A stretch of DNA of 64,000 bases from JAGPDF01 sp052035735 (lineage in GTDB: Bacteria > Acidobacteriota > Thermoanaerobaculia > Multivoradales > JAGPDF01), in the NCBI GenBank assembly GCA_052035735.1, contig JBPOHI010000097.1, positions 3,404-67,403 on the forward strand, written 5' to 3'. Below, piece by piece: positions 30,975-40,107 of the stretch. The notes beneath the pieces are model-generated. The model was given only the letters and a program-made list of their open reading frames with translations, did not search any database and was not told the origin of the DNA. The position numbers and the translations under genes are program-made. Each line of letters starts with the position of its first letter. Position 1 is the stretch's first letter.

Positions 30975-32204
30975 ATGAGCCCGACGGAGTCCGCCAGCGA
31001 AGCGTCGTTTTCGACCGTCGAACAGGCGATGGAGGAGTTCCGCGCCGGGCGGATGGTCATTCTGGTCGACGACGAGGACCGTGAGAACGAGGGCGATCTG
31101 GCGATCGCGGCCGAGAAGGTGACCCCGGAGGCGATCAACTTCATGGCCCGGTTCGGCCGCGGGCTGGTCTGCCTGGCCCTCACCGAGGAGCGCTGCGCCG
31201 AGCTCGACCTGCCGCCGATGGTGCGCGAGAACACTTCGCCCTTCGAGACCGCCTTCACCGTCTCGATCGAAGCGCGCGGCAAGACCACGACCGGCATCTC
31301 CGCTGCCGATCGCGCGGCAACCATCCGGACAGCGGTCGAGCCGGAGACCCGCCCGGGCGACCTTCTGCGGCCCGGGCACGTCTTTCCGCTGCGCGCCAAG
31401 CGCGGCGGCGTTCTGAAGCGGGCCGGTCAGACCGAGGGTTCGGTCGATCTCGCCCGCCTCGCGGGTCTCCTGCCGGCTGCGGCGATCTGCGAAATCATGA
31501 ACGACGACGGCACGATGGCGCGCGTCCCCGACCTGATGCGCTTCGCCGCCCAGCACGGGTTGGCGGTGCTGACCATCGCCGACCTGATCCGCTACCGCCT
31601 GGCGCACGAGTCGCTGGTGCGCCGGGTCGCTTCGCCGCGGTTGCCCTCACGCTGGGGCGAGCTCACCATTCATGCCTACCGCTCCGATCTGACGGGCGAG
31701 GAGCATGTCGCGCTCACCCTGGGCGACCTCGCTGGCAGGGAGCCGGTGCTGGTGCGTGTCCACAGCCAGTGTCTGACCGGCGACATCTTCGGCTCGACGC
31801 GCTGCGACTGCGGCCTGCAGCTCGAGCTCGCGATGACCCGCATCCAGGAGGCCGGGCGCGGTGTACTGATCTATCTGTTGCAGGAGGGCCGCGGCATCGG
31901 GCTGCTCAACAAGCTCAAGGCGTACGAGCTGCAGGATGTGGGGCACGATACCGTCGAGGCCAACGAGCGCCTGGGCTTCCGCCCGGACCAGCGCGACTAC
32001 GGCGTCGGCGCGCAGATCCTGCGCGATCTCGGGGTCGAGCGTATGCGCCTGATGACCAACAACCCCAGCAAGTATGTCGCGCTCTCCGGCTACGGCCTGG
32101 AGATCGTCGAGCGCGTGCAGCTCGAGATTCCGCCCAGCGACGACAGCCGCGACTATCTGCGCACCAAGCGCGAAAAGCTCGGGCACCTCCTCCAGTTGGT
32201 CTGA
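30975..32204 (+). CDS. ribBA: Bifunctional 3,4-dihydroxy-2-butanone-4-phosphate synthase / GTP cyclohydrolase II
   Basis: A 409-residue riboflavin biosynthesis enzyme supplying both precursors. ATG 30975 is preferred over ATG 30954, since neither has a good Shine-Dalgarno and the family starts shortly before AMEEFRAGRMVILVDDEDRENEGDL. The DHBP synthase half (about 1-205) has VDDEDRENEGDLAIAAEK, and RPGHVFPLRAKRGGVLKRAGQTEGSVDLARLAG. The GTP cyclohydrolase II half (about 210-405) has the zinc-binding VRVHSQCLTGDIFGSTRCDCGLQL (three Cys present), LLQEGRGIGLLNKLKAYELQD and DYGVGAQILRDLGVERMRLMTNNPSKYVALSGYGLEI. Both halves seem complete. It is followed by a glycosyltransferase after 20 bases. 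Confidence 0.96.
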   Translation: MSPTESASEASFSTVEQAMEEFRAGRMVILVDDEDRENEGDLAIAAEKVTPEAINFMARFGRGLVCLALTEERCAELDLPPMVRENTSPFETAFTVSIEARGKTTTGISAADRAATIRTAVEPETRPGDLLRPGHVFPLRAKRGGVLKRAGQTEGSVDLARLAGLLPAAAICEIMNDDGTMARVPDLMRFAAQHGLAVLTIADLIRYRLAHESLVRRVASPRLPSRWGELTIHAYRSDLTGEEHVALTLGDLAGREPVLVRVHSQCLTGDIFGSTRCDCGLQLELAMTRIQEAGRGVLIYLLQEGRGIGLLNKLKAYELQDVGHDTVEANERLGFRPDQRDYGVGAQILRDLGVERMRLMTNNPSKYVALSGYGLEIVERVQLEIPPSDDSRDYLRTKREKLGHLLQLV

Positions 32205-32224
32205 GCGCCGGGAGCACCTGGCCG

Positions 32225-33466
32225 TTGCGCCTGCTCTGGATCGCGACCAAGGCTCCGTGGCCGCCGGCCGACGGCGGCCGCCTGCTGCTCGCCGAGTCGC
32301 TCCAGGCGCTGGCCGGGCGCTCCTCCGGGGCACGGCAGGCGGTCGAGGTGACCCTGGTCGCGCCGATCGCTCCGTCCGAGGCGCGCCATCGCGCCGCGAC
32401 AGAGGAGGCGCTCGCCGGGTTCTGCATCCCGCGACTGGTGTCGATCCACCCGCGCTCGCGGCTTTTCGCGGCGCTCGCCTCGACGCTCTCCGCCCGGCCT
32501 TTCTCGGTGCTGCGTCATCAGCGGTCCGCGGTCCGTCGCGCCGTCGCGCACGAGCTCGCGCGGAGAGCGGAGGCGCCGTTCGATCTGGTGGTGGCGGAGC
32601 AGCTGCAGGCCTTCGCCCAGAGCTCGCCCGCGCTGGCCGGGGGCGTTCCCCGGCTCCTCCGGGCGCAGAACGTCGAGAGCGACCTCTGGCGCCAGCTCGG
32701 CGCGGCGAGCCGGGGCCTCGCGCGGACGCTCCTCGAGCGCGAAGCGCGGCGGCTGGCGCGGGCCGAACGGCGGGCGATCGGCGGCGCCGCCGCGACGCTC
32801 GCCCTGTCGGCCGAGGACGGCGAGCGCTTGCGCCGCCTGGGGCCGGAGGGCGCGACCGTCGAAGTGATCGCGCCGCCGTTTCCCCAGAGCCTCGAAAGCC
32901 GTGCAGAGCGCCTCACCGGCAGCCCGGCGGTGGTGCTCTTCGGCAGCCCCGGCTGGGAGCCCAACCGGCGAGGCGAACGCCGCTTCGTGGACGAAATCTG
33001 GCCGCGGGTGCGAGCACTCCGCCCGGGCGCCCTGCTGCATTGGTTCGGTGGCAAGGCGGCCGCGGCGGGCGTCGAGCGTCCAGGGGTCTACGTGCACCCG
33101 GCGCCTACCGGGAGCGCCGAGGCTTTCGCACCCGGCGCCGTGCTGGTGCTGCCGCTCGAGATCGCCTCGGGGGTCCGCATGCGGGTTCTCGAAGCGTGGG
33201 CGCGCGGCATCGTTGTGGTGGCGAGCCCGGCGGCGGCCTCGGGGCTCCATGCCCGCGACGGGTTCGAGCTCCTGCTGGCCCGCAGTGGCGAGGAGTTCGC
33301 CGTCGCGGTCGAGCGTCTCGGAGCGGATCCCGGCCTGGCCGACCGCCTGATCGCCGGCGGGCGGGCGCGCCTCGCCGCGGACCATGCCCCGGCGCAGTTT
33401 GCCTCCCGCCTGATGGCGCTCGCCGAGCGTCTCGCCGAAGGCGCCCGCGGAGCGCCTCGGCGATGA
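32225..33466 (+). CDS. Glycosyltransferase, GT-B fold (GT4-like)
   Basis: A 413-residue GT-B type glycosyltransferase. TTG at 32225 is the likely start: it lies 20 bases after the ribBA stop with GGGAG upstream, and the protein then begins LRLLWIATKAPWPPADGGRLLLAESLQAL, a standard N-terminal beta-strand and glycine turn. FDLVVAEQLQAFAQ and RLLRAQNVESDLWRQLG resemble the acceptor-domain part. The C-terminal donor domain has VVLFGSPGWEPNRRGERRFVDEIWPRVRALRPGALLHWFGG, and LVLPLEIASGVRMRVLEAWARGIVVVASPAAASGL, which replaces the usual SGTRLKLLEA motif. Its stop overlaps the next glycosyltransferase start (ATGA). Substrate unknown. Confidence 0.85.
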   Translation: MRLLWIATKAPWPPADGGRLLLAESLQALAGRSSGARQAVEVTLVAPIAPSEARHRAATEEALAGFCIPRLVSIHPRSRLFAALASTLSARPFSVLRHQRSAVRRAVAHELARRAEAPFDLVVAEQLQAFAQSSPALAGGVPRLLRAQNVESDLWRQLGAASRGLARTLLEREARRLARAERRAIGGAAATLALSAEDGERLRRLGPEGATVEVIAPPFPQSLESRAERLTGSPAVVLFGSPGWEPNRRGERRFVDEIWPRVRALRPGALLHWFGGKAAAAGVERPGVYVHPAPTGSAEAFAPGAVLVLPLEIASGVRMRVLEAWARGIVVVASPAAASGLHARDGFELLLARSGEEFAVAVERLGADPGLADRLIAGGRARLAADHAPAQFASRLMALAERLAEGARGAPRR

Positions 33467-34662
33467 GGATGCTGCTCGTCTCGACGGCCTGGCCGTGGCC
33501 GACGCGCAAGGGTTATCAACTTCGCCTGCTGCAACTCGCCGAGGCTCTGGCCGATCGCCATCAGGTCACCCTGCTGGTCCCTGCTCCTGCCGGCACGGCG
33601 ACGGGTGCGGCGCTCCCACCGCGCTTCGCCGTCGAGACCTTTCGGCACTCGCGCCTCGACGCGGTGCGCGGGGTCGGTTCGGCGCTCTTCGCGCCGCGCG
33701 CGCTCGAAAGCGGGCTGGTCGAGTCGAACGAGCTGCGGCGACGCCTGCGTGAGCTCGCGCCGCAATCCGATCGCGTCGTCCTGCAACTGGTGCGCCTCGC
33801 CGGCGTCGCCGACCTCCTCGCCGGGACGCCCTGGATACTCGACCTGGTCGACAGCCTGTCGCTCAACCTGTCGCGCCGCGCGGCGATCGACCGTCTCTGG
33901 ATGCGCCCGTTGCTGGCGTTCGAGGCGCGGCGGCTGGCCGCCGACGAGCGCCGGATGATCGCCGCGAGCGCGTCCTCCTGGCTGGTCTCGGAGCGCGACC
34001 GGCGTCATCTCGCGGCGTCGCTGCCGGCCTCTCTGGCCGATCGCCTGCAGGTGGTACCGCTGGCGCTCCCGTCGACACCGGAAAGTGCGCTCCTGCCCAC
34101 CCAGCGAACCTCACGGCCGGCGGGGGAGGCCGAGCTCGTCATCACCGGCAACCTCGGTTACTTCCCGACCGTCCGCGGCATCGACTGGTTTCTCGACCAG
34201 GTCTGGCCGGAGGTGGCGCGGAAGCATCCGCGCGCGCGGCTGCTGGTCGCGGGGGCCCGGCCGCCGCGGGCACTCGCCCGGAGGGTGCGGCGCCTCGGCG
34301 GGCGGGTCCTCGCCGATCCCGTCGATCTCGCGCAGCTGCTCGCCGGTGCCGATATCGCGCTTGCCCCACTCCTCGCCGGCTCGGGGACGCCGATCAAGCT
34401 CCTCGAAGCGCTCGCGGCGGGAATCCCTGCAGTCGCTACGCCGGCCGCTGCGGACGGACTCGATCCGGCGCTCGCCCGTTGCCTGGAGATTCCCGAGGAT
34501 GCCGCGGCCTGGGTGACGGCGCTCTCGGGGCTGGTCGCCAATCCAGTCGCGGCCCGCGCCCGCGCCGCCGTCGTTGCCCGCCTGGTGCGCGAGCTCCACG
34601 GCGCGGAGCGCCTGTCGGAGCGACTCGAGGAGCTCCTCGGGCAAGCGCCGCCGACGGGTTGA
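33463..34662 (+). CDS. Glycosyltransferase family 4-like
   Basis: A 399-residue GT-B glycosyltransferase, paralogous in outline to the preceding gene. It opens MRMLLVSTAWPWPTRKGYQLRLLQLAEALADRHQVTLLVP. A mid-protein linker ends in WLVSERDRRHL. The donor domain has LVITGNLGYFPTVRGIDWFLDQVWPEVARKHPRARLLVAG and LAPLLAGSGTPIKLLEALAAGIPAVATPAAADGL, where SGTPIKLLEA is the nucleotide-sugar binding stretch. ATG at 33463 overlaps the stop of the upstream gene by four bases. Cytosolic face of the inner membrane is expected. Sugar specificity is not predictable. Confidence 0.9.
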   Translation: MRMLLVSTAWPWPTRKGYQLRLLQLAEALADRHQVTLLVPAPAGTATGAALPPRFAVETFRHSRLDAVRGVGSALFAPRALESGLVESNELRRRLRELAPQSDRVVLQLVRLAGVADLLAGTPWILDLVDSLSLNLSRRAAIDRLWMRPLLAFEARRLAADERRMIAASASSWLVSERDRRHLAASLPASLADRLQVVPLALPSTPESALLPTQRTSRPAGEAELVITGNLGYFPTVRGIDWFLDQVWPEVARKHPRARLLVAGARPPRALARRVRRLGGRVLADPVDLAQLLAGADIALAPLLAGSGTPIKLLEALAAGIPAVATPAAADGLDPALARCLEIPEDAAAWVTALSGLVANPVAARARAAVVARLVRELHGAERLSERLEELLGQAPPTG

Positions 34663-34728
34663 AGGGCAGCGCAGGCGGATGACGGATTCGGCGCCGCGGG
34701 CAGCCGGAAAATCGCCGGCCGGGATAAG

Positions 34729-35040
34729 ATGCCGGCTTCCATGATGGACCCCAAGTTCCTGACCGAGGCGCGGCGGATGGGCGGGCTCGAGGGCGCGGCT
34801 TTCGATGCCGCGCTGGCGGCGCGCGACCGCATCGAGCGCAACGACCGCATGAGCCGGGTCGCGCTCGGGCGCGACGAGGCCGACCTGCAGGTGATCCCGG
34901 CCAGCCCGGAAGGGCGGCGCGACCAGGCGGAGCTCGAGTCGCGGCTGCGCGACCTGACGCACTTCCATGACACGGTGACGCACTCGATGAGCTGGAAAGT
35001 GCTGCAACGGCTGCGCGGATTCGTGGGCCGGGCATGGTGA
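34729..35040 (+). CDS. Small hypothetical protein in glycosyltransferase operon
   Basis: A 103-residue protein without recognised family. ATG at 34729 is used; ATG 34741 or 34744 are equally possible as none has a clear Shine-Dalgarno. The sequence is charged and helical (FDAALAARDRIERNDRMSRVALGRDEADL, RRDQAELESRLRDLTHFHD) and ends SMSWKVLQRLRGFVGRAW. That ending resembles the short amphipathic tail (S-W-K/R-hydrophobic-P/Q-L-R) found after coiled-coil linkers in multi-domain glycosyltransferases, so it may be a detached membrane-surface helix. It lies between glycosyltransferase genes on the same strand. Confidence 0.6.
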   Translation: MPASMMDPKFLTEARRMGGLEGAAFDAALAARDRIERNDRMSRVALGRDEADLQVIPASPEGRRDQAELESRLRDLTHFHDTVTHSMSWKVLQRLRGFVGRAW

Positions 35041-35083
35041 GCGGCGGCAGGGCAAGGCTTGGCCGCCGCCAGACGTGCAGACC

Positions 35084-35464
35084 ATGAACCTCTCGACCAC
35101 GGAGTCCCTGGAGCTGCGCATCGCCCGCCTCGAGGGGCGGATCGCCGCGCTCGAGAATGCGCTCGACCGCCGGGCGCGGGAGCTGCGCCTGCTGCAGGCG
35201 ACGCTCTGCCCGGCCGACCTGGTGCAGCTTGCGCGCATCACTGACGGACTCTCGCCGCTGCCCCGCGTCGCGCACCAGCTCGAATACTGGAACGAGAGTA
35301 CCGTGATCGCGCCAGCCGACCTCGCGACGACCCTCGAGGACCTCTGGGCGTCGCTCACTCCGATCTCCGGCGTGGCGGGAGCCCTGCCTCCGGAACCCGT
35401 CTTCCCGTGGACCGACTCCCCGATCTGGGAGCCGTCGGACCCCTGCCCGGAAACCCCTGAGTGA
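35084..35464 (+). CDS. Small coiled-coil hypothetical protein
   Basis: A 126-residue protein without recognised family. ATG at 35084 is used (GTG 35075 is possible). Residues 8-45 form a heptad-like coiled coil (LELRIARLEGRIAALENALDRRARELRLLQ). The rest is acidic and proline-rich, ending PVFPWTDSPIWEPSDPCPETPE, with aspartate/tryptophan pairs. Its stop overlaps the next gene's GTG by GTGA, so it is translated together with the fused glycosyltransferase. A scaffolding role for the glycosyltransferases is a guess from context only. Confidence 0.65.
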   Translation: MNLSTTESLELRIARLEGRIAALENALDRRARELRLLQATLCPADLVQLARITDGLSPLPRVAHQLEYWNESTVIAPADLATTLEDLWASLTPISGVAGALPPEPVFPWTDSPIWEPSDPCPETPE

Positions 35465-37356
35465 CCTGGAATCCGAACCTCGACGAGGCGCCGGTGCCGC
35501 TGCCGCCGGTGACCCTCATCCTGCTGACCTGGAACCGCTGGGATCTCACCCGGCGGTGCCTCGATACTCTGCTCGCGAGCGACCTCGCCGGTGCGGAGCT
35601 CCTGGTCGTGGACAACGGCTCGGGTGACGGCACGCCCGAGCGCCTGGCCGCCTACCCCGCGGTACGCCTCCTCGCGCTGCCCGAGAATCTCGGCTTCGTC
35701 CGTGGCAACAACGCCGGCATCGCCGCCGCGCCGCCGGGACACGACATCGTCCTGCTCAACAACGACATCGAGTTCCCGCGCCGCGACTGGCTGCAGCGCC
35801 TGCGCCGCGCCGCGCATTCGGCCGCCGATGTCGGCGTCGTCGGCTGTCGCCAGGTGCTCTCCGACGGCCGCCTGCTGCACGCCGGGACCTACATCCTCCC
35901 CGACACCATGTGGGGCCAGCAGATCGGCGCGCTCGAGCGCGAAATCGGCCAGTTCACCGGCCGCCGCGCGGTCGAGGGGATCACCTTCGCGGTGGCCTAT
36001 CTCAAGCGCGCGGTGATCGACGCCATCGGCGGCCTTTCAGAGGACTTCGAGTCGTACTTCGAAGACACCGACTACTGTCTGCGGGCGCGCGAGGCCGGCT
36101 TCCGCACCCTCTACGCCGGCGACTCTCAGGTGGTGCACGACGAGCACGGCTCGACCTCCGGCAACGATTCCGCGCGCAAGGCGCTCTTCGAACGCAGCCG
36201 CGCGATCTTCCGCGACAAGTGGCAGGAGCGGCTCGACGGGCGCTATCGCCGCGACCTCGTCTGGCAGTCGATCCTCAACTTTCCCACCGGCTACGCGCGC
36301 TCGAGCCGCGCCTATCTGCATGAGCTCGATCACAACCTCGGAGTGCGCTGCGTCTACCGCTACGTCTACGGCAAGGGCTCGCCGTTCCGGGTGGAGGAGC
36401 CGGAGAACACCGGCGACTACTACCTGAACGTGGTGCGCGGCCGCGAGCTGCCGCGCACCCTCGCGCGGTCGGGCGTCTCGGTGGTCTACGGCCAGGGGGA
36501 TGTCTTCCGCCGCGCTACCGGCAAGGTGAAGGTCGGCTTCACCATGCTCGAGGTCGACGGCTTCCCGCGCGAATGGGTCGAACAGGCCAACGAGATGGAC
36601 GAGGTCTGGGTGCCGTCGGAGTTCAACCGCCAGGGTCTGCTGGCGTCGGGTCTCAGGCGGCCGATCCACCTCATTCCGCTCGGTGTCGACACGTCCTATT
36701 TCCATCCCCAGGCGCGCCGGCTGCCCAATCCGGCCGGCGAGTTCGTGTTCCTGGCCAATTTCGAATGGGGCGAGCGCAAGGATCCCTGGCTGCTGCTGCG
36801 CGCTTTCAACGACACCTTCCGGGCCGACGAGCCGGTGCGCCTGCTGTGCAAGATCAGCAATCGCGATCCGCAGCTCAAGCTGAAGGAGGAGATCCGGAGC
36901 CTGCGGCTCAAGGCTTCGGGAGGGAAGATCTCGTACCTTCTCAATCTCGACTTCCCGCACGCCCAGCTGCCGATGCTCTATCGCTCGGCCGACTGTTTCC
37001 TCGCCGTGTCCCGCGGCGAGGGCTGGGACATGCCGCTGATGGAGGCGATGGCCTGCGGCCTGCCGTCGATCGCGACGGACTGGAGCTCGCACACCGAGTT
37101 CGTCCACGACTCGATCGCTTACCGCTTGAGGATCGCCGGCCTGATCCCCGCGGTCGCCAAGTGCCCCTACTACGAGGGCTTCCGCTGGGCGCGCGCCGAC
37201 GAAGAGCATCTGCGCGTGCTGCTGCGCCACGTGTACGAGCACCAGGACGAAGCGCGCGCCAAGGGCGCCGCCGCGGCGCGCGAGATGGCCACGAGATGGA
37301 CCTGGCGCGACGCCGCCGAGAAGATCGCCGAGCGTCTCGAGGTCCTCGCGCCGTGA
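35461..37356 (+). CDS. Two-domain glycosyltransferase, GT2 then GT4
   Basis: A 631-residue fusion. The N-terminal GT-A/GT2 domain (about residues 15-260) has VTLILLTWNRWDLTRRCLDTLL, VVDNGSGDGTPERL, GNNAGIAAAPPGHDIVLLNNDIEFP (the DxD-like site) and FEDTDYCLRAREAGFRTLYAGDSQVVHDEHGS. The C-terminal GT-B/GT4 domain (about 350-625) has EVWVPSEFNRQGLLASG, IPLGVDTSYFHP, FLANFEWGERKDPWLLLRAF and FLAVSRGEGWDMPLMEAMACGLPSIATDWSSHTEF, with the EGWDMPLMEAMA donor-binding Glu. A single chain could therefore add two sugars in sequence. GTG at 35461 overlaps the upstream stop and its stop overlaps the next GTG (GTGA both times). Confidence 0.92.
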   Translation: MTWNPNLDEAPVPLPPVTLILLTWNRWDLTRRCLDTLLASDLAGAELLVVDNGSGDGTPERLAAYPAVRLLALPENLGFVRGNNAGIAAAPPGHDIVLLNNDIEFPRRDWLQRLRRAAHSAADVGVVGCRQVLSDGRLLHAGTYILPDTMWGQQIGALEREIGQFTGRRAVEGITFAVAYLKRAVIDAIGGLSEDFESYFEDTDYCLRAREAGFRTLYAGDSQVVHDEHGSTSGNDSARKALFERSRAIFRDKWQERLDGRYRRDLVWQSILNFPTGYARSSRAYLHELDHNLGVRCVYRYVYGKGSPFRVEEPENTGDYYLNVVRGRELPRTLARSGVSVVYGQGDVFRRATGKVKVGFTMLEVDGFPREWVEQANEMDEVWVPSEFNRQGLLASGLRRPIHLIPLGVDTSYFHPQARRLPNPAGEFVFLANFEWGERKDPWLLLRAFNDTFRADEPVRLLCKISNRDPQLKLKEEIRSLRLKASGGKISYLLNLDFPHAQLPMLYRSADCFLAVSRGEGWDMPLMEAMACGLPSIATDWSSHTEFVHDSIAYRLRIAGLIPAVAKCPYYEGFRWARADEEHLRVLLRHVYEHQDEARAKGAAAAREMATRWTWRDAAEKIAERLEVLAP

Positions 37357-38951
37357 AGGCCGCGCGAGCCGCCTGGCTCGTCGCGGGAATCCTCCTAGCC
37401 GGCATCGCCCTGCGCATCGCGCTGCAGTTTCCGCTGCATCGGTACGGGAACGAGGCCGACAGTCTCGTCACTGGATTTGGCGCCTGGGAGATTCTCGCTG
37501 GCGACTTACGGGTCTTCGTCTCCACGGGCTATCGCCACGGCGCGTTGGCTTCCTACCTGGCGGCGGCGGCCTCGATCCTCGTCGGGCCCGGGAGGGCTGC
37601 GCTGGCGGTCGAGGTCCTGGCCGTCGGAATTCTGCAGATGTTCGTCTGGTGGCTGGCGCTCCTCGAGCTCACCGGCTGGCGCCCCCGCGAGGCGGGCTCG
37701 GCGCGTCTGCTGGCCTTCGTCGCGCTGCCCTCTCCGGCGCTCGTCTACTGGGGGATCTACTTTCCCACCGGCTACCCGGAGCAGATCCTTTCCGCGAGTC
37801 TGGTTCTCTGGTGTGGGGCGCGATTCTGGCGGCGCGGCGGGCGGGGGGAGCTGTTCGCTTTCGCCTTCGCCAGCGGTTTCGCTTTCTGGATGTCGATGCT
37901 AACGTTGACCGTGACGATTCCGCTGTTTGTCTGGCTCATCTGGCGACGGCGAGCGGAGCTCCTGCAGTTGCCTGGTATGGCCCTCTTGGCGAGCGGAGCC
38001 GTTCTGGGTGCGCTGCCTTGGCTGCTGTTCAATCTGCGCTACGGTTGGGTGAGCTTCAAAGCCAACTGGGCGGTACGCCCCGCCAGCGGTTGGGCGGCGC
38101 TCGCAGCCAACTGCCGACGCCTCTTCTTCGAGGTTCTCCCGGGCCTCTTCGCCGCCGCTCCACAGGCGAGCCCGATGCCCCCGCCCACCACTCAGGGGAG
38201 ATTTCTGGGGTGGGTAGCGCTGGCGCTCACTGGGCTCGTGATCGTTTGGCTTGGGCGGGCTATCTACCGCTGTCGGCGAGGCAGGGAGCGCCCGCTCGGG
38301 CCAGCCGCAGAGCTCCTCCCACTCGCCGCCCTCGCCGCCGGAATCGCAGTGACGACCGCACTCCTTTTTGTCTTCTCGGCAGCCGCTACGGTCCCTGGCA
38401 ATATCGTGCGCTACGTCCTGCCGGTCTTCCTGATCTGGCCGCTCGTTTTCGCTCTCGCCTGGGAGGTCGCCGCCCCGCTCGCCCGTCGCGGGCTTACACT
38501 GCTGGCGCTCGTTGTTCTGGTCGGTTTCGCCGCCGCGGTACCTTGGCCCTGGACTTCCGAGCGCTTGGCCCTGCGCGAGGCGCTGGCAGTCGAGCACCAG
38601 ATGATCGCGCGCCTCGAATCGATTGGAATCGACACGGTCTTCGGCTCGTTCTGGGAGGTCTATCCTTTGATCTTCGAGAGCGGCGGAAAACTCCTCGGCT
38701 CCACCCTGGAGCCGGAGAACGACTTTCACCGCTTCGCCGCGGGACTCCCCGCAGGTTCGTGCCGGTGGGCTCTCGTCGCGCGCGCCCGAAGCGGGCTCAA
38801 GAATGCCGAGACGGCAGGCGTCTCGGGCGATAGTCTTCGGTTCTCCGATGGTCGTTGGCTCTTCGTGCCGGAGCTCAGTTCGGACCTTCGGGAGGAGGCG
38901 CCTTCTTGCTGCGAAATTCTCGGACTTCTGCGTGCGGGCTTTCGCAGGTAG
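37353..38951 (+). CDS. Polytopic GT-C-like membrane glycosyltransferase
   Basis: A 532-residue inner-membrane protein with about ten hydrophobic segments, beginning AAWLVAGILLAGIALRIALQF. The first periplasmic loop has acidic NEADSLVTGF after RY, the position of the catalytic Asp/Glu in GT-C (PMT/ArnT-like) enzymes. Later segments include FAFASGFAFWMSMLTLTVTIPLFVWLIW and LLPLAALAAGIAVTTALLFVF. The C-terminal 100 residues are soluble (VEHQMIARLESIGIDTVFGSFWEVYPLIFESGGKLLGSTL). It probably moves sugar from a polyprenyl phosphate to a periplasmic glycan; no close family was recognised. GTG at 37353 overlaps the previous stop. Confidence 0.75.
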   Translation: MKAARAAWLVAGILLAGIALRIALQFPLHRYGNEADSLVTGFGAWEILAGDLRVFVSTGYRHGALASYLAAAASILVGPGRAALAVEVLAVGILQMFVWWLALLELTGWRPREAGSARLLAFVALPSPALVYWGIYFPTGYPEQILSASLVLWCGARFWRRGGRGELFAFAFASGFAFWMSMLTLTVTIPLFVWLIWRRRAELLQLPGMALLASGAVLGALPWLLFNLRYGWVSFKANWAVRPASGWAALAANCRRLFFEVLPGLFAAAPQASPMPPPTTQGRFLGWVALALTGLVIVWLGRAIYRCRRGRERPLGPAAELLPLAALAAGIAVTTALLFVFSAAATVPGNIVRYVLPVFLIWPLVFALAWEVAAPLARRGLTLLALVVLVGFAAAVPWPWTSERLALREALAVEHQMIARLESIGIDTVFGSFWEVYPLIFESGGKLLGSTLEPENDFHRFAAGLPAGSCRWALVARARSGLKNAETAGVSGDSLRFSDGRWLFVPELSSDLREEAPSCCEILGLLRAGFRR

Positions 38952-38996
38952 TCTAGCGGCCGCCTTCGCCTCAAACTGGCTTGGAAGGATGGGAAG

Positions 38997-40046
38997 ATGA
39001 AACGAATAGGTCCCGGTCGCGGCCATTTCGAGACCATGGAAGTGAACGGCGACTCCTGGCGACTTTCCGGATGGATCTGTCATCCGGATCTTGCGACCGA
39101 GACCATCGTGGCCAGGATCGACGGAGTCGAAGTCGGCGAAACTGTTCCGACGCCGCGGTCCGACGTAGCGAGGATCTTCTCGTGGATTCCGCACGCCGCC
39201 GCCTCGGGCTTCCAGTTCGAGCTGCCGCGCCAAGTCGGCCGCCGACGCGTTCGCGTCGAGGCACGGCGAGGGCGCGACCTCCTCATCTCACTGCGGACGA
39301 CGCTTCAACCTGAGCTCGAGGACCTGGCGCATCCTCCGACCGAGCTGATGCAGAGAGTCAGCGGCTCGCCCGATCCGCGGTTCTTCGACGCGGATGGCGT
39401 TCGCTCCTACACCGAGTTCGTCGATACCGTTGCCCGCTACCGCGACTGGAGCTCGATTTCGCGAATGCTGGACTGGGGTTGCGGCTGCGGCCGCGTGACG
39501 AGATGCTTTCTGCGCGCCCATCCGGGCCTCGAGGTCCACGGCGCCGACATCGATTCCGAGGCGATAGCCTGGTGCGCGGGGCAACTTCCAGGAGGGCACT
39601 TCCGCGCCATCGCGCCGCAGCCCCCCACTGACTATCCGGAAGGGTTCTTCGGGTTGGTGATCGGATACTCGGTCTTCTCTCACCTGAACCAGAGCCTGCA
39701 GCGCCTGTGGCTCGAGGAAATGCGACGGTTGATCGCGCCGGGAGGCCTCTTCCTGGCTTCGGTCCATGGACCTTTCGCGGCGCGTTTCTGCTTTCCGCAG
39801 CCCGCGCCGGCGAGGAAGCTCCCGTGGTTGAGGAAGAAAGACCCGTTCGACGTTCGGGCCCTGGGTTACCTCGACGCGGGTGAGGATCTGGCGCTCGCAG
39901 GGGTGGCGCCCGACGGCTACTATCGTGGAATTTTCCAGTCCCCCGACTGGACGCGCCGGGAATGGTCCGACTATTTCCGGGTGATGGCGATCGTCGAAGG
40001 TGGCATGCAGAACTACCAGGATTTGGTCATCCTGGAGCGGAAGTGA
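38997..40046 (+). CDS. Class I SAM methyltransferase with N-terminal beta domain
   Basis: A 349-residue methyltransferase. ATG at 38997 has AAGGATGGGAAG upstream. Residues 1-90 form a small beta domain (GDSWRLSGWICHPDLATETIVARIDGVEVGE, then ASGFQFELPRQVGRRRVRVEARRG) like those found beside glycan-linked enzymes. The catalytic part has the SAM motif MLDWGCGCGRVTRCFLRAHPGLEVHGADID (about residues 157-186), then YSVFSHLNQSLQRLWLEEMRRLIAPGGLFLASVHG. It probably methylates a sugar or glycan terminus. It stands 45 bases after the GT-C gene and ends the plus-strand run. The base composition is noticeably lower in GC than that of ribBA or dxs. Confidence 0.88.
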   Translation: MKRIGPGRGHFETMEVNGDSWRLSGWICHPDLATETIVARIDGVEVGETVPTPRSDVARIFSWIPHAAASGFQFELPRQVGRRRVRVEARRGRDLLISLRTTLQPELEDLAHPPTELMQRVSGSPDPRFFDADGVRSYTEFVDTVARYRDWSSISRMLDWGCGCGRVTRCFLRAHPGLEVHGADIDSEAIAWCAGQLPGGHFRAIAPQPPTDYPEGFFGLVIGYSVFSHLNQSLQRLWLEEMRRLIAPGGLFLASVHGPFAARFCFPQPAPARKLPWLRKKDPFDVRALGYLDAGEDLALAGVAPDGYYRGIFQSPDWTRREWSDYFRVMAIVEGGMQNYQDLVILERK

Positions 40047-40107
40047 TCGCTGGTGGTGCGTGGAGGAGTTTACGAGTGCGGCCAGAGTATCGCGATAGAG
40101 TCATTAG

